From NCBI GenBank assembly GCA_022385755.1, contig MU278348.1, forward strand, positions 1,089,035 through 1,153,034: a stretch of DNA of 64,000 nucleotides, in the 5' to 3' direction. A program made the translations under genes and the position numbers. The first letter of the stretch is position 1. Each line of letters starts with the position of its first letter. Positions 53,139-64,000 of the stretch are shown piece after piece. This stretch comes from Trametopsis cervina. Lineage: Eukaryota; Basidiomycota; Agaricomycetes; Polyporales; Irpicaceae. The notes beneath the pieces are model-generated. The model worked only from the letters and a program-made list of their open reading frames with translations, was not told where the DNA came from and searched no databases.

Positions 53139-55110
53139 CTACAGCGGGTATTCCCATAAGTCCTTGTTTAGCTTGGTTTGGTTGGAGGAAGGCTTGGAGT
53201 AGATGGCCTTGTTTCCTCTCTTTTTCGTTTCCAAAATCCTGCATTCGGTCCATTAATTATGAAAGCCAGCGTCCAGCGTGAGAGACCGCGCAGGGAGTCT
53301 TGACCATGCCAGGCTGCGGTCAGAAGAGTCGCAAAAGAGAGTACAAAGGCAAATCTACAGTGTATGTGGTTAATCGGGATTCCTTATACGACCTCACATT
53401 AATGACAAACCTTTCGAGAAGCCGTACACCTTTGCCGGACCTTAGATAGCGATCCGACAACGACGCTCTGATGGCACGCGGAAGGACATATAATGCCATC
53501 TCCCCTCTTCTCCTCCCTTGTTCTATCCATATACTCGAGCCACAGACGAGACTCCCCGCGAAGGTGCATCCGAATGGGCCATCCCAGAAATCATGGGGTA
53601 TCCACGGCATTAGCCGTGCCAAGAAGAGCGTGCGCGTGAGGCAGACGGCCATCCATATGGAAGACACGAATGTTGAGAGGAAAGAAGCGCTGCGTAGAAC
53701 TGACAGAAGCGTTTTGACAAGTTCAGAAGCGCGTAGAAGTTTGTGGGGTCTTGTCATTAGGATGGGGAGGATGTGGACCTGCGGATATAAAGGAGCACGG
53801 GAATGAGTGAGTGCTTCGTTGACACCCTCCTTTGACACTCACAGGTAGGTATAGTGCCATTGCCTCGGCAAATGCATATACACCCCTCGTCAACGCATTA
53901 CCTGTGCAACTCGACCCGGCAAGACCACCATGGACAAGCTCGCATGGAATCCCACCCAGGTTTTTACGCGTCTTAACCCCTAATGTTTGCCATGCCACAT
54001 TGGCAGTCGGGCCACCGTACGCTGGGAGACGAGAGATGTCACCCCATGCGGCAGGATAGCCAATATCACGCGAAAAGGTGGAGAGCAACTCGGGTTTGGT
54101 GCTGGAGTTGCGTACGTATGACCAATCCCCGCTTCGAATGGTACGTAGTGCAGTGAGTATCCGAGGGTCTATGTTAGCCAAGGACATGATCCTGAGCGAC
54201 GGTCACTTCATTAATGCGCAGATGCGTCGAATCAAGGTGATGCAACTTGCCATTTATTGTATGAACGGGGGAGTCTGGCAACCGTCAAGAGTCAGACTCA
54301 AAGTTATGACCCTAGGTATGTTTGTGAACTTACCTGTGAGGCTCGTAAAAGAAACACCACATAATCCTGTGAGTTATGTGAGTGGAAAGGTACGTCAAGG
54401 TGAGAGGAAGTTCATTACCTTGCACTGCAAGCCCAGAATACGAATGCATCCAGCCGCCTAGTATACTTCTGCCTCTTGGTCTGTGCGCGTTCCCTCTCTT
54501 CATTGGTTAAGGTCTTTCCCGGCGGCTGCACGGAAGGTAGCACATTGGCGCGAACGACGGAATCGAGCGCACGAACAACCAAGAGTAGCGTCAAGTCCAG
54601 AGTGGCGGACGGTCGAGCTTTCCAGCTGACGGAATGTGTAGTAGGATACTGCAGCAGTGAGACAGCTATGCTTGACGATATGATGTAGGACATAAACGTC
54701 TTGTGCGAGCTTTTCAGCTTCGAGAGGAGTCCGTTGATCCGATTTACCGCATTAGCTATACTTGCAGGAAGCTTTTGAATCTCATACGCGCCCCCCTCCA
54801 GTACTTCCAATGTCCCCTTGAGAGCTGCGCCACCCCCCACGGCTACCGCTGTGGTGAATGCGAATCCTGTTACGGCCAGCTCACGCCGAAACACCTTGAG
54901 CAACGCCTGTAGACCCTTCTTCCGTATTCGCGAGGAGACGACATATGTCATTACGGGGGGACTGAGGCTAAGAAATGCGCCTAGCGCATAGGTCCGCAGG
55001 GCTATCTGGATAGGGTGGTCATCCGGGAAGCTGTGCAAGTAGTCTGCTGCGTGGGCAAGCCACTCGCGATGAGGTGGCGGGGGTTTTCGAGAGGGCGATG
55101 GGTTTGACAT
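53139..55110 (-). CDS. TMEM135-like membrane protein
   Basis: TMEM135 relatives are multi-pass proteins linked to mitochondrial and peroxisomal dynamics and lipid metabolism in animals; the fungal role is unknown. MSNPSPSRKPPPPHREWLAH, then helices LRTYALGAFLSLSPPVMTYV, LAVTGFAFTTAVAVGGGAAL and FMSYIISSSIAVSLLQYPTT. The Cys-containing family motif is GGIPCELVHGGLAGSSCTGN. Next come YLPVHILPILMTRPHKLLRA, SVLRSASFLSTFVSSIWMAV, CLTRTLFLARLMPWIPHDFW and MALYVLPRAIRASLSDRYLR. The last exon reads RFAFVLSFATLLTAAWHGQD and ends KDLWEYPL. About 580 residues. One intron uses a GC donor (54250-54249, GCAAGT) within NKW.IMSLANIDPR. Confidence 0.88.
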
Positions 55111-55668
55111 GTATAGATGTGAGAATATTCAGGCCTTTAAATGCAATGTGCAGGTTGCAGCGGAGGTACAGACACGAACATGGGGTATAGGGCTCACGCA
55201 GGTTTCAATGCGAGTGCGTTGTGCTGCGAGGGAGGTGACATATGTACTGTGTTCAGCGCGATTGTGTTTATCACATGCGAACTCAAGTCGCACGACTGAC
55301 ATGTGAAAACTTGGAAACTTGAAGAGTCGATCTGCAGTGGCGCGAAGCGCTCTCAGGAATTGTGAACCATATTCTCGATATCCTGCAAAACTAGATAAAA
55401 AGCAATTGTAGATACACATAATGAGGGTATAGATAGCCAAGGTAGAGATGTCCGATCGGCTACTGTTAGCTTCCGCTTCCCCCGAGTCCATTCTGTAAAC
55501 TCTGTGAAGAGCTGTAGAACTCGAACATGGACGTCGAGGGTCCAAAACCAGTCCTTAAATCCGTTAGTAGGCCTGCATCAGCCACTAGTGCGATGAAACG
55601 AGTGCGCGTGTCGGGGTATATAAACAGATCGAGTATTTTAGGTCCCTACACAAATTGACGCAAACGAC
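55111..55668. other. Intergenic, TMEM135-like promoter
   Basis: An open frame on the minus strand (55129-55545) has no recognisable content and lies between two minus-strand genes. I see nothing supportable here. Confidence 0.45.
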
Positions 55669-56981
55669 TCAGTGCTGAGCGTGTGCTGAGAAATGAAAGG
55701 CACCTACATGATCACGGAGAACGTGTGCAACGTGTTCTCGGGGAGCAGGGTCTGTGTTGAAACCAGTATCCGTCGCAAGCATGCCGTCAACCGTAGTAGT
55801 TGTGAATCTGGCGTGTTGGGAAGGAAGGGGCTGTTCGTCTTCAGACCACTGCTTCTGAGGGAGTGCTGTAGCCTTTCTTCGACTGCGCGTACGGTCTCCT
55901 TCCTCTGGTGGTCGCAACCATCTTTGCCAGAGCTCCAGCCTACGCCCGTCGCGATCCAGTCTCATAAGTGCGTGATGACACCTATCCCAGTCATGGTCGG
56001 GGTCTCCCTTCCAAACATTTGCTTCTTCCTCTTCTTCCTCCTGCTCCTCCTCGGCATCAAGAGTAGGCATGATTGATGGTGGACGAGTTGCCCCAGCCTC
56101 AGTATGTTGCAGTTGCAATACCTCCTCGCTAACCCCCGGGATAGCGAGAGTAGATGTGCCGCCTGGACTCGTGATTCTACTGCGAGCAGGACGCATCATC
56201 AGCCTGACCCAGCGTCTGCGTCTGACCCATCCTCCTGCGCTGAAAAACCCGACTTGTGGCTGCCAGTGCTTCTGACGAAAGAGCCAGTTGTATTCGAACC
56301 CGTCATGTTGCGTCTGGCCATTATCCCGCATGTCCACCATCCATGTCCGGGACACCCAACGCCACTCTCCATCCGGGAGAGGGTAAGAAGCAAGGGAGAC
56401 AGAGGGATGGTGCCTTCGTGTTTGCTTGTCGGTCGATGGGACTGTGAACGCGGGAGGGTCTATGGGTAGGAGAGATAATCGAGAATAATATGGCGTTGAG
56501 AAGAACATAACTCTGGGGTGATGTCAGACCGTGATCCCTGCAGAACATATAATCATTATGCATACCCTCTCTGGTTCTCATACAGCACCGCCCATCTATA
56601 AACATCCTTCTCGAATTCATCTTCAAGCGTGGCCGAATAGAGCAGTCCGCTGTCCAGACGGACAAAGGGTATGTCGGAAACTGCAGACTCAGAGGATATC
56701 CTTTCTCCTTCGTCTATTGGATCCGCAGAGGGGACACCGCGGCTTTGTTTGTCTTGATTCAGATCATGCTGGGAGTGCTTCTTATGAAGGAAGCCGAATT
56801 TGTGTTTCTTGAAGGACGGTAACCTGGCCTGATCCTCAGGTGTGAAGTCGACGGGTTGCATACATTCCGGAGGAGGGACAGAAGTCGAAGAACCTGCTTC
56901 AGCCTGAGATGCAAACAAACTAGCAGGCACCTCTGATATTGACCTGGGTGACTCTGCAGTCAGGAAGTCTGGGGAACTCAT
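55669..56981 (-). CDS. Dysferlin-domain (Pex23/Spo73-type) protein
   Basis: About 415 residues, two exons. The N-terminal disordered part (MSSPDFLTAESPRSISEVPA) contains FKKHKFGFLHKKHSQHDLN. The dysferlin fold follows: DVYRWAVLYENQRGVMFFST, PYYSRLSLLPIDPPAFTVPS, LPDGEWRWVSRTWMVDMR, FEYNWLFRQKHWQPQVG and GGWVRRRRWVRLMMRPARSR. These are the paired inner and outer DysF repeats with their Trp/Arg stacks. A long Glu run and a His-rich tail ending FHFSAHAQH come last. In yeasts such domains occur in peroxisomal/ER Pex30-type membrane proteins and in soluble Spo73. No membrane helix is seen here, so it is closer to the soluble type. Divergent from JAC1, with 89 bp between starts. Confidence 0.85.
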
Positions 56982-57051
56982 GGTTGCCTCTGGCGGTAGA
57001 GTATAGCCCTAGGCTTGGGTTCGCGGTAGCAGTACCTAGCTCAATGTGACA

Positions 57052-57059
57052 TGACGTCA
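57052..57059. promoter_or_regulatory. CRE/ATF palindrome TGACGTCA in bidirectional promoter
   Basis: Perfect TGACGTCA palindrome 11 bp before the JAC1 ATG and 70 bp from the divergent dysferlin-domain gene's ATG, in an 89-bp shared promoter. bZIP (ATF/CREB) binding is the known role of this motif. Its use here is inferred. Confidence 0.5.
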
Positions 57060-57070
57060 CACAGCCAGCC

Positions 57071-57960
57071 ATGTTTCGCTTGACCGTCACGTCCGTCCGC
57101 AGGGCATGCGCAACTGCCGCGTTCAGAAGAACAACGACCAGGTCTCTGTCTAGCCATATATTACTGCGACAACCTCACCTTTCCCCGAGCACACGACCGA
57201 TACCAGCTGTTATACGGCGAAATTTCAGCGACGATGTATCACAGTCGACAAAGAAATGCTCTTCATGTGGGGCACCCCTGCCGACAAATCTTCCAGCATG
57301 CCCAAGTTGCTTCACAATAACACCTTTGGATGCAAAGATGTCATACTATGAGATTATGGACATTCCGGACGACAAGCCGTTTTCTATAGATACGGCTGCA
57401 CTCAAGAAGAACTTCAGACACGTACAACGGGTGATACACCCAGACAAATGGTCAAGCAAGGGTCCAGTAAGCGACGCTTTTATCGCTGCTAATAGGCTTA
57501 TATCTCACTCTCTCATGTCCGTAGGATGCTCAATTATTGGCTGCGGAGATGTCCAGTGCAGTGAATAAAGCCTATAAGACTCTGCTGGACCCGGTGTCTC
57601 GAATAGGATACGTGCTGGCAAACGTAGGCATCGAGGTCGGCGAAACGGAAGAATTGGCCGACAAGGAATTGCTCGTGGAGATCATGGAAGCCAGAGAAGC
57701 TCTTGAAGAGGCGGAAGATCAGGCAGATGTAGATGAGATTCGGACGGAGAATGCTGGTACGTTGTAGCCTATAGCAACGGGAAGCTGTGCTCATGAAGGT
57801 TCTCAACCTAGACCGCATTAAGGAAGTTATCGAACAGATAGAAACATTGGTGGAGAGTGAGAATTGGGAAGTGGCTAAAACTCATGCCATTAAGCTGAAG
57901 TACCTACAGGGTATCGACGCAGCAGCTGAGGCTTGGCCGAATTCGAGTCACGACCACTGA
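57071..57960 (+). CDS. JAC1: Mitochondrial J-type co-chaperone HscB/JAC1
   Basis: Delivers the Fe-S scaffold Isu to the Hsp70 Ssq1-type chaperone in the matrix. N-terminal presequence rich in Arg (MFRLTVTSVRRACATAAFRR), then a zinc-binding CSSCGAPLPTNLPACPSC as in animal HSCB. The J domain is SYYEIMDIPDDKPFSIDTAA, KKNFRHVQRVIHPDKWSSKG with the HPD motif. The C-terminal helical Isu-binding domain reads LAAEMSSAVNKAYKTLLDPV, SRIGYVLANVGIEV, LLVEIMEAREALEEAED, VLMKVLNLDRIKEVIEQIET and KTHAIKLKYLQGIDAA. The last join is awkward: the open frame through EIRTENAG hits a stop, and the frame of the last exon is reached cleanly only by a 46-base intron 57729-57774. Confidence 0.88.
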
Positions 57961-58687
57961 GACTGATGCTAGCACTGATAGTTTTGTTTTCTGACAATAC
58001 AACCACATCTCTGCACTACCTCTGCCCCTTCCATGCAGTTGAACTTTCACTGAGAAACTTGTGAAATGGATCTCCATCTTGGTATGATCACTGGTGCATT
58101 ACTTGACATTCTGTCGTAAAATGTCAGCCCATAAAAAAGCATTTTACAGTGTTCCTTCTGGCATTTTCCAAGCCGTAAAGCAGTTGCCGGCTTACAACGT
58201 CAGTATACGAGCGCTCCGGCCCGATGATCGCTATACGCGCCTAGTATAATCACCACAGCTTTTGCTGGAAGTCCTCACGACGACTCAAAGCTACGATTCA
58301 CCTCTCAGAACGTCTACGTAAAACCTCACTTCAAACGCACGCAGGCACATTCACTTGTGCAGGCGCGGCGCTATTGTCTACAGTCGCATTCACATCGATC
58401 GCTCGAAAGAGTACGTTGGTCTGAGAAGAGTGAGCTGGACGTGTTCTACTATTGGTTGTATTTCCCGGGTATGCTTGTTCTTCGATCAGTGCCGAAGCAT
58501 CGTGACTTAAATAACATCTCGCAGATATCTTATGTATGGTGCTTTGCTCTTAAGAAACGGGAGACGCCTCCTTATGCAACTTGATCATTCCCCCTTTGCC
58601 TCGTCTTCAAGTTCTGCTCTCAAGAGACCATATTCGCAAATATCCCCGCTGCGTGAACGTACACCACCGCCACCCTTTCCAGGCAAG
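57961..58687. other. Intergenic and helicase leader
   Basis: No separate gene. The right part may be 5' UTR or coding: the helicase frame is open back to 58532 with in-frame Mets at 58532 and 58574 (MQLDHSPFASSSSS), preceded by an AG acceptor-like 'atctcgcag'. Confidence 0.45.
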
Positions 58688-61600
58688 ATGTCGAGCTCTC
58701 AAGCCGACGGCGGCAGAAATCATCGACCAAAAAAGTCACCAAAGGTAGAGGCTACTCAGTCCGCATCCTCGTCGTCGCACAGAGCCAAAGACCCAGGCCC
58801 CAGAAGACATGGTACATCGTTCAAACCCATACGAGGAAGCCCATTATCAGGCAAACCTGGCGGAGCTGGTAGAGGCACAGCAAAACGAGGGCCATCTCAC
58901 CCCCTCCTCCCTGACACCCTTCACAATCTTCAACACATCATCGCGACCTACAAAACTAAGTCACTGCGACCGGATTATGAGGAAAATGCGAAGTCGCCTT
59001 TGTCTAACTATCACTCGGCTACGTATGGTGGCACGGTTAACTACGAGACCGCACAGTATCGTACAGGCTTTGGCGTCGTGTTCAGGTAAGTCATCGTTAT
59101 AGGCTCGGTCCTCAGGTTTTGACTTCAAACAGGGTTACTGTTACCCTCCCGCCTCATGAAGATCAACCCGACACTATCGTTGCGTACGGCGATGCACCAG
59201 TACGGAAAGATGCAGAGAAGCTCGCAGCAGTGAATGCCTTGTATCAGTTGGACTCTAGAGGCCTTGTACGTCCTATTCATCGTCGACATCTAGCAGTTGT
59301 GATGACATCGTGCGATCGTAGCTGTTTGCCCCCAAGAAAAAGAGGGTGGAGGAGGCACCCGCCGCTGTTGCCGAGGTCAAACTTTCAGATGGCAGTCAAG
59401 TTGGTTTCGAACGTGCTCGCTCGTTCATGGACTACTACTGTCGCAAATTTGACTTTGGTAAACCTGATATACAATATGCTACTAGATCGAGAGGCGGTTC
59501 AACTGTATGGGAGGCGCAGATGTTTGTGGGCGAGCGAAACATCGGTATAGGCACTGCTCCAAGCAAGAAGGCTGCCTTCAATAGCTGCTACCTGGATGTC
59601 ACACAGTATCTCGAGAGCTGCGATCCGGCCCTGTGGAAACAGTTCGTCCAGGATGAAAAATCAGGTAATAGCCTTGGCTTGGCGCGGTCGGTCTCGTTGG
59701 AGGTGGACGACCATATCGCGGATCAGATCAACGACCTGGTACAGGAAATCCGGCAAAGCGAATTGCATTTCAATCGGCCGCGCGGGAAAGGAAACGAAGC
59801 CACTGCCAATACAGCCGGACCAGACAGGCCTACCAAATACGTCCCACCTGGCCGCCGCAACGCTTCTGAGGAAGTGTTGGCTGCGAAGTCTGCGCGTCTG
59901 AAAGAGCAGCGCAAGAAATACCTTGAAGATCCGAACTTAGAGAAAATGCGTAATACCCGCGCTGCGCTCCCCGTATACACGAAGGCCGCCGAGCTTTTGT
60001 CGCATGTCCGCAACAACGAAGTCACGATATGCATGGCGGCTACTGGCTCTGGCAAAACTACGCAGATTCCACAGCTTATCCTGGATGACTGGACGGACCG
60101 TGGCGAAGGTGCGAAGTGCAACATCATATGTACTCAGCCCCGCCGTATAGCAGCGATCAGTGTCGCAAACCGTGTAGCTGCGGAACGAGGTGAACAACTC
60201 GGTGGCACTATCGGTTATCAAGTTCGCTTTGAGGCGAAGTTGCCGCAAGACAACGGCAGCGTTACATTCTGCACAACCGGTATCTTCCTAAAGAGGATGC
60301 AGTCAGCGTTAGAAGAGGCGAGCGGAAGGAACATGGACGATATCACGCATATCGTGGTCGATGAAGTTCACGAGCGAGATATCGACACTGATCTCTTGCT
60401 GGTCGTGCTCAAACGGTGGCTGGCCGACCGGAAAGCCAAGGGCAAACCGATCAAAGTTATTCTTATGAGCGCGACTATTGATCCTCGGTTATTCCAAGAG
60501 TACTTCCCTGATGAGAAAGGCGTACCTGCTAAAGTCATCGATATCCCTGGCCGCTCTTTCCCTGTTCGAAAGCACTTCTTGGAGGATTTCTTACCGAAGG
60601 TCGCACAATCGGTTGATGAGCGAGCGAAGTGGGTGTTCCGGGACGTGCAGGTTCAGAAATATTTGGCTCAAGAACTTGGACCCGGTCTTTCCTCCATTCC
60701 CGGCCTTCCATCCATGCACTCGCAGCCCTCCGCCCGCGATGATGCCGAGATGCCATATCCCTTGATAGCTCTTACGATCACGCATGCGCTACTCCACTCC
60801 GACGATGGACACATTTTGGTCTTCTTACCTGGATGGGACGACATATCCGGTGTTCAGAAGTGTCTGCAGGACACACGGAACTGGCTGGGTATCGACTACA
60901 GTTCGAACAACTACAGCATTCACACCCTCCATTCCAGTGTCCCTCTCGCAGAACAACAGGCCATCTTCAATCCCCCGCCTCCTGGCCAACGCCGCATTAT
61001 CCTAGCTACCAACATTGCCGAAACGTCTGTCACGATCCCCGACGTTGTCTACGTTGTGGATTCTGCGAAGGTAAAGGAGCTTCAATACGATCCGGAGCGC
61101 CGCATTTCTTCCCTAGTCTCAGCCTGGGTCGGCTCGTCGAACCTTAATCAACGAGCAGGCCGTGCGGGAAGACATAGGGCCGGCGACTACTATGGAATCC
61201 TTGGAAGCAATCGTGCCAATCAACTCAAGCCGCACCAGACAGTCGAGATGAATCGTGCTGATCTCAGTGACGTCGTCATGCATGTCAAAGCTCTGAACTT
61301 CCCCGGAATGACCGTCGAAGAGGTACTCGCTGCAGCAATCGAGCCTCCGGCACCGGAGCGCGTGAATGCAGCCATCGAGTCGTTGATGATGGTCGGCGCA
61401 TTGGACAACAAGAAGAATTTGACGTCGCTCGGTCGTGTACTTCTGCAACTTCCTCTCGACGCTCAAATGGGCAAGCTCGTGCTGTTCGGGAGTTTCTTCC
61501 GCTGCTTGGACCAAGCGCTCACGTTGGCCGCCATCCTTACGAACCGTGATCCGTTCCTCTCTCCACTGCACGCCAAGGAGGAGGCTGCTGCTCGCAAGAA

Positions 61601-62748
61601 CTCATTCTGTTCAGAAGACTACCGTTCGGATGCCCTCACGATCTTGCGAGCCTATAACGAGTGGTGGTCGTTCCAATCGGCCGGCCGATACAACGAAGCA
61701 AATCGTTTCTGTATCGACAACTTCTTGTCCAAGCCTACGCTGTTGATGATAGAGAAGATTAAAGGCCACATCTTGCAATCACTATACGATGTCGGCGTCA
61801 TTGACGTATCCGCGGGAGGTATCGTCGCCCGACCTAATCGAGATGTCCGTGCCCCCCGAAGCCGCGTCCCTGCGACCGTCCCCCCTGCCTTGAATACGAA
61901 TAAAGACTCCATGCCTCTTCTCACTGCGCTGCTTGCTATCGCTTTGCAGCCCAAATATGCGATACGGACCAGCGAGCGTGTTTACCGTACCGCGAACGAC
62001 AAGGTGAACATAAACTTGACGCATACCGTATCAGATTGCCCGATCTCACACCTTTTCGCAGATGGTATTCATACACCCGTCAAGCGTGAACAATCGCAAA
62101 CGTCATGGCCCCGACACCGACTTCAATTCTGGTACTGAACGACAGCTCATTGCCTACGCGGACAAGAGGCAGAATATCAGCACGGGCAACGCTAATGCTC
62201 AAATCTTCCTCATGAATACTACGCGTCTAGATCCTCTCACCTACATCCTATTCGGCGCGTACCGTATCGAAGTAACACGCAGAGGATTGGAATGCGATGA
62301 ATGGCTTCCTATTGTTGGCGGATATGCCGTGTTGGACGACCTCGAGCGATTGAAGGTGCTGATGGAATCTTGCATGCTACGTGTCTTCCACGGCATTACA
62401 AAAATGCGTAACAAGCGGAATGTAGTAGCGCGCCAAGATGTCCTGAAGGAAGAAGAATCAGAAGACGAGGAAGAGGATATGTCAGACGCCCCCCTTACGA
62501 AAGCGGAAATACAAGAACTCGACGACATAACGCATAATATTGTTCATTTGCTGAACGACTACAGCCACTTCCGCATCGCGAATCAATCACGGCGCAACTC
62601 ACGACCAGGGACTCCTGCGGGCTCTCCATACTCTTCTTCGAGGCTCTTGCACCCAGGAGGCACCCGTTCAGGATATTCTACTCCTCGCACTGGTGGGCAG
62701 GCGTTTCTCTCTAGGCCCGGAACGCCCAGTCGTCTGTCCAGGGTTTGA
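58688..62748 (+). CDS. DEAH-box RNA helicase with dsRBD-like domains (DHX9/DHX36 type)
   Basis: ATP-driven RNA (or RNA/DNA) helicase. Start set at MSSSQADGGRNHRP; earlier in-frame Mets are possible. Two dsRBD-like folds come first: YRTGFGVVFRVTVTLPPHED ... APVRKDAEKLAAVNALYQL, and SFMDYYCRKFDFGKPDIQYA ... APSKKAAFNSCYLDVTQYL. A PKKKRV stretch between them looks like a nuclear signal. The helicase core has AATGSGKTTQIPQ (I), TQPRRIAAISVA (Ia), VVDEVHERDIDTDLL (II, DEVH), ILMSATID (III), ILVFLPGWDDI (IV), ATNIAETSVTIPDVVYVVD (V) and LNQRAGRAGRHRAGDYY (VI). HA2 and OB-fold follow, with VFIHPSSVNNRKR after an intron at 62004-62061. The tail is Arg/Ser/Gly/Pro-rich with SRPGTP repeats. About 1,230 residues. 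Confidence 0.93.
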
Positions 62749-63256
62749 AGAGAACCGCAAGGAAGCTATGAGAATGGTGCCTTGATATATACGGTGGAAG
62801 TATAATGACATACCTTATTAGACACTATTCTGTGTATAATTACTAGATCCGACTTCCTCTCTGGATTTGAATCCTGAAATAAAGCCCCCTTTTGTTTGCA
62901 GTTGGTATCCTTCCTGGCTGATCGAATGCTCTGGACCCGTGTAACGTATGGCTGCGCCACAAAGGTGGCTAAGGAGTAGCGCAGGTTTCGGAGCGCCCAT
63001 AACTGATCCGTGTACACACGTGGGCTACGCACCATGTCAGCGACGACTGTCACCGTCCTTTACATGAACGCCGCAATCTGGCTCAACACTCATTACGACC
63101 CCCGAACGTGAAACATCCTGACTGCTATCGAGTAGCTGACTGCGTTCCACGTTCACGACCTTCTTTCTTGCTGCTCCTACAGTCCTATTCCCTGTTTATC
63201 TATCCTGTCGTGATCATAGGTCGTTTCGCTTTTGCCAAGCACGTACTACTTCCAGC
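62749..63256. other. Intergenic, AP-2 alpha promoter
   Basis: No gene seen. Contains the helicase 3' end (A/T-rich, 'aatgacataccttatta') and the AP-2 alpha promoter with a pyrimidine-rich stretch near 63160-63215. Confidence 0.5.
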
Positions 63257-64000
63257 ATGGCTACTAGCATGAGAGGATTGACACAGGTACGGACATAAAC
63301 ATAATATCCCGAAGCTCTTGCTAATATGCTACAGTTCATCGCGGACATTCGCGGTGCACGAGTGCGCGAGTTGGAAGAGAAGAGAATAAATAAGGAGATG
63401 GCTAATATCCGTAAGAAGTTCAAGGGTGCGTAGCCAACCTATCCCGTAACCCCGCTTATTCAGGCTGCTGCTAGATGGCAACTTGGACGGGTACCAGAAG
63501 AAGAAGTAAGCAAGACCTTTCACCCTGAGCGTAGCTACTAATTGGACATGGACCGTCAGGTACGTGGCGAAAGTCATCTTCACGTACATCTTAGGTTACA
63601 AGGTCGATGTCGGACACATGGAGGCCGTCAACCTGATATCTAGCATGAAGTACAGTGAAAAGCAGATCGTAAGCGTTACACCCCACGCACAGAGTACATA
63701 TGTGATTGATATCTCTCGCAGGGCTATCTGGCGGTAACTCTGCTTATGCACGAGAACTCAGACTTCCTACGATTGGTTGTGAATTCAATTCGAAAGGATC
63801 TCAACGAGAATAATGAAATCTACAACTGCTTAGCCCTTCACGCCATCGCTAACGTTGGTAGTCAAGAAATGGCCGAAGCACTCGCGGATGATGTTCATCG
63901 TCTACTTATATCACCGTCAGTAGGATGGAGTACTACGTGTTTCTTTATACTGATATGGTCACAGAACATCTCAGACTTTTGTCCGGAAGAAGGCGGCTCT
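63257..64000 (+). CDS. AP-2 complex subunit alpha (5' part, cut by window end)
   Basis: Large subunit of the clathrin adaptor AP-2 at the plasma membrane; the alpha trunk binds phosphoinositides and sigma2. ATG 63257 gives [10 protein letters not shown], then [130 protein letters not shown] and [20 protein letters not shown]. Five introns fall within the first 740 bases and all phases fit. The rest of the protein, including hinge and ear, lies beyond the window. Confidence 0.94.

Noticed and set aside
55129..55545. Minus-strand open frame of 138 codons
   Set aside because: No family motif, no homologous exon nearby; most likely promoter sequence of the TMEM135-like gene.
1..64000. tRNA, rRNA and CRISPR features
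   Set aside because: I looked for cloverleaf-like A/B boxes and regularly spaced repeats and found none I could support.

Overview
This window is nuclear DNA of a filamentous basidiomycete, most likely an Agaricomycete. Genes lie close together on both strands and are cut by many short (about 45-65 bp) GT-AG introns. The recognisable proteins are typical of that group: a GT41 O-GlcNAc transferase, a secreted PL8 lyase, a SAD/SRA protein, REV3 and a Pex23/dysferlin-domain protein. I resolved about 29 genes or gene remnants by joining exons by eye. I saw no tRNA, rRNA, CRISPR array or intact transposon.

Layout. 1-6.9 kb is an accessory block: two tandem copies of a CCCH zinc-finger gene with a PIN/NYN-like domain, then a SAD/SRA (YDG) gene whose first codons were copied along with the first zinc-finger unit. 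7.4-11.3 kb holds a SEC9 t-SNARE and, convergent with it, MPP10 of the U3 processome. 11.4-19 kb is a second accessory block: a tandem array of about 2.4-kb units, each beginning with a conserved CACGTG box and, in three units, ending in a zinc-finger gene of unknown function. Copies A and B are intact, C is a pseudogene and a fourth unit survives only as its 5' end. 19.3-22.7 kb is a secreted PL8 polysaccharide lyase.

22.9-37.2 kb is mostly housekeeping: RPS3, 3-ketoacyl-CoA thiolase, the divergent mitochondrial pair MRPL32/NDUFA5, three proteins without a firm function, a dienelactone hydrolase with a damaged splice donor, and a fatty-aldehyde-type dehydrogenase. 38.2-50.6 kb carries two large genes, REV3 and the O-GlcNAc transferase. 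50.7-64 kb carries a small membrane protein, DPH7, a TMEM135-like protein, a dysferlin-domain protein divergent from the HscB/JAC1 co-chaperone, a dsRBD-containing DEAH helicase, and the 5' part of AP-2 alpha, cut by the window edge.

The two duplicated zinc-finger blocks are the least ordinary parts. Both show unequal crossing-over, tracts of perfect identity inside diverged copies (suggesting gene conversion), and decay of individual copies. Nothing in the sequence proves a new system. The best candidate is the CCCH/PIN-like plus SAD/SRA neighbourhood.
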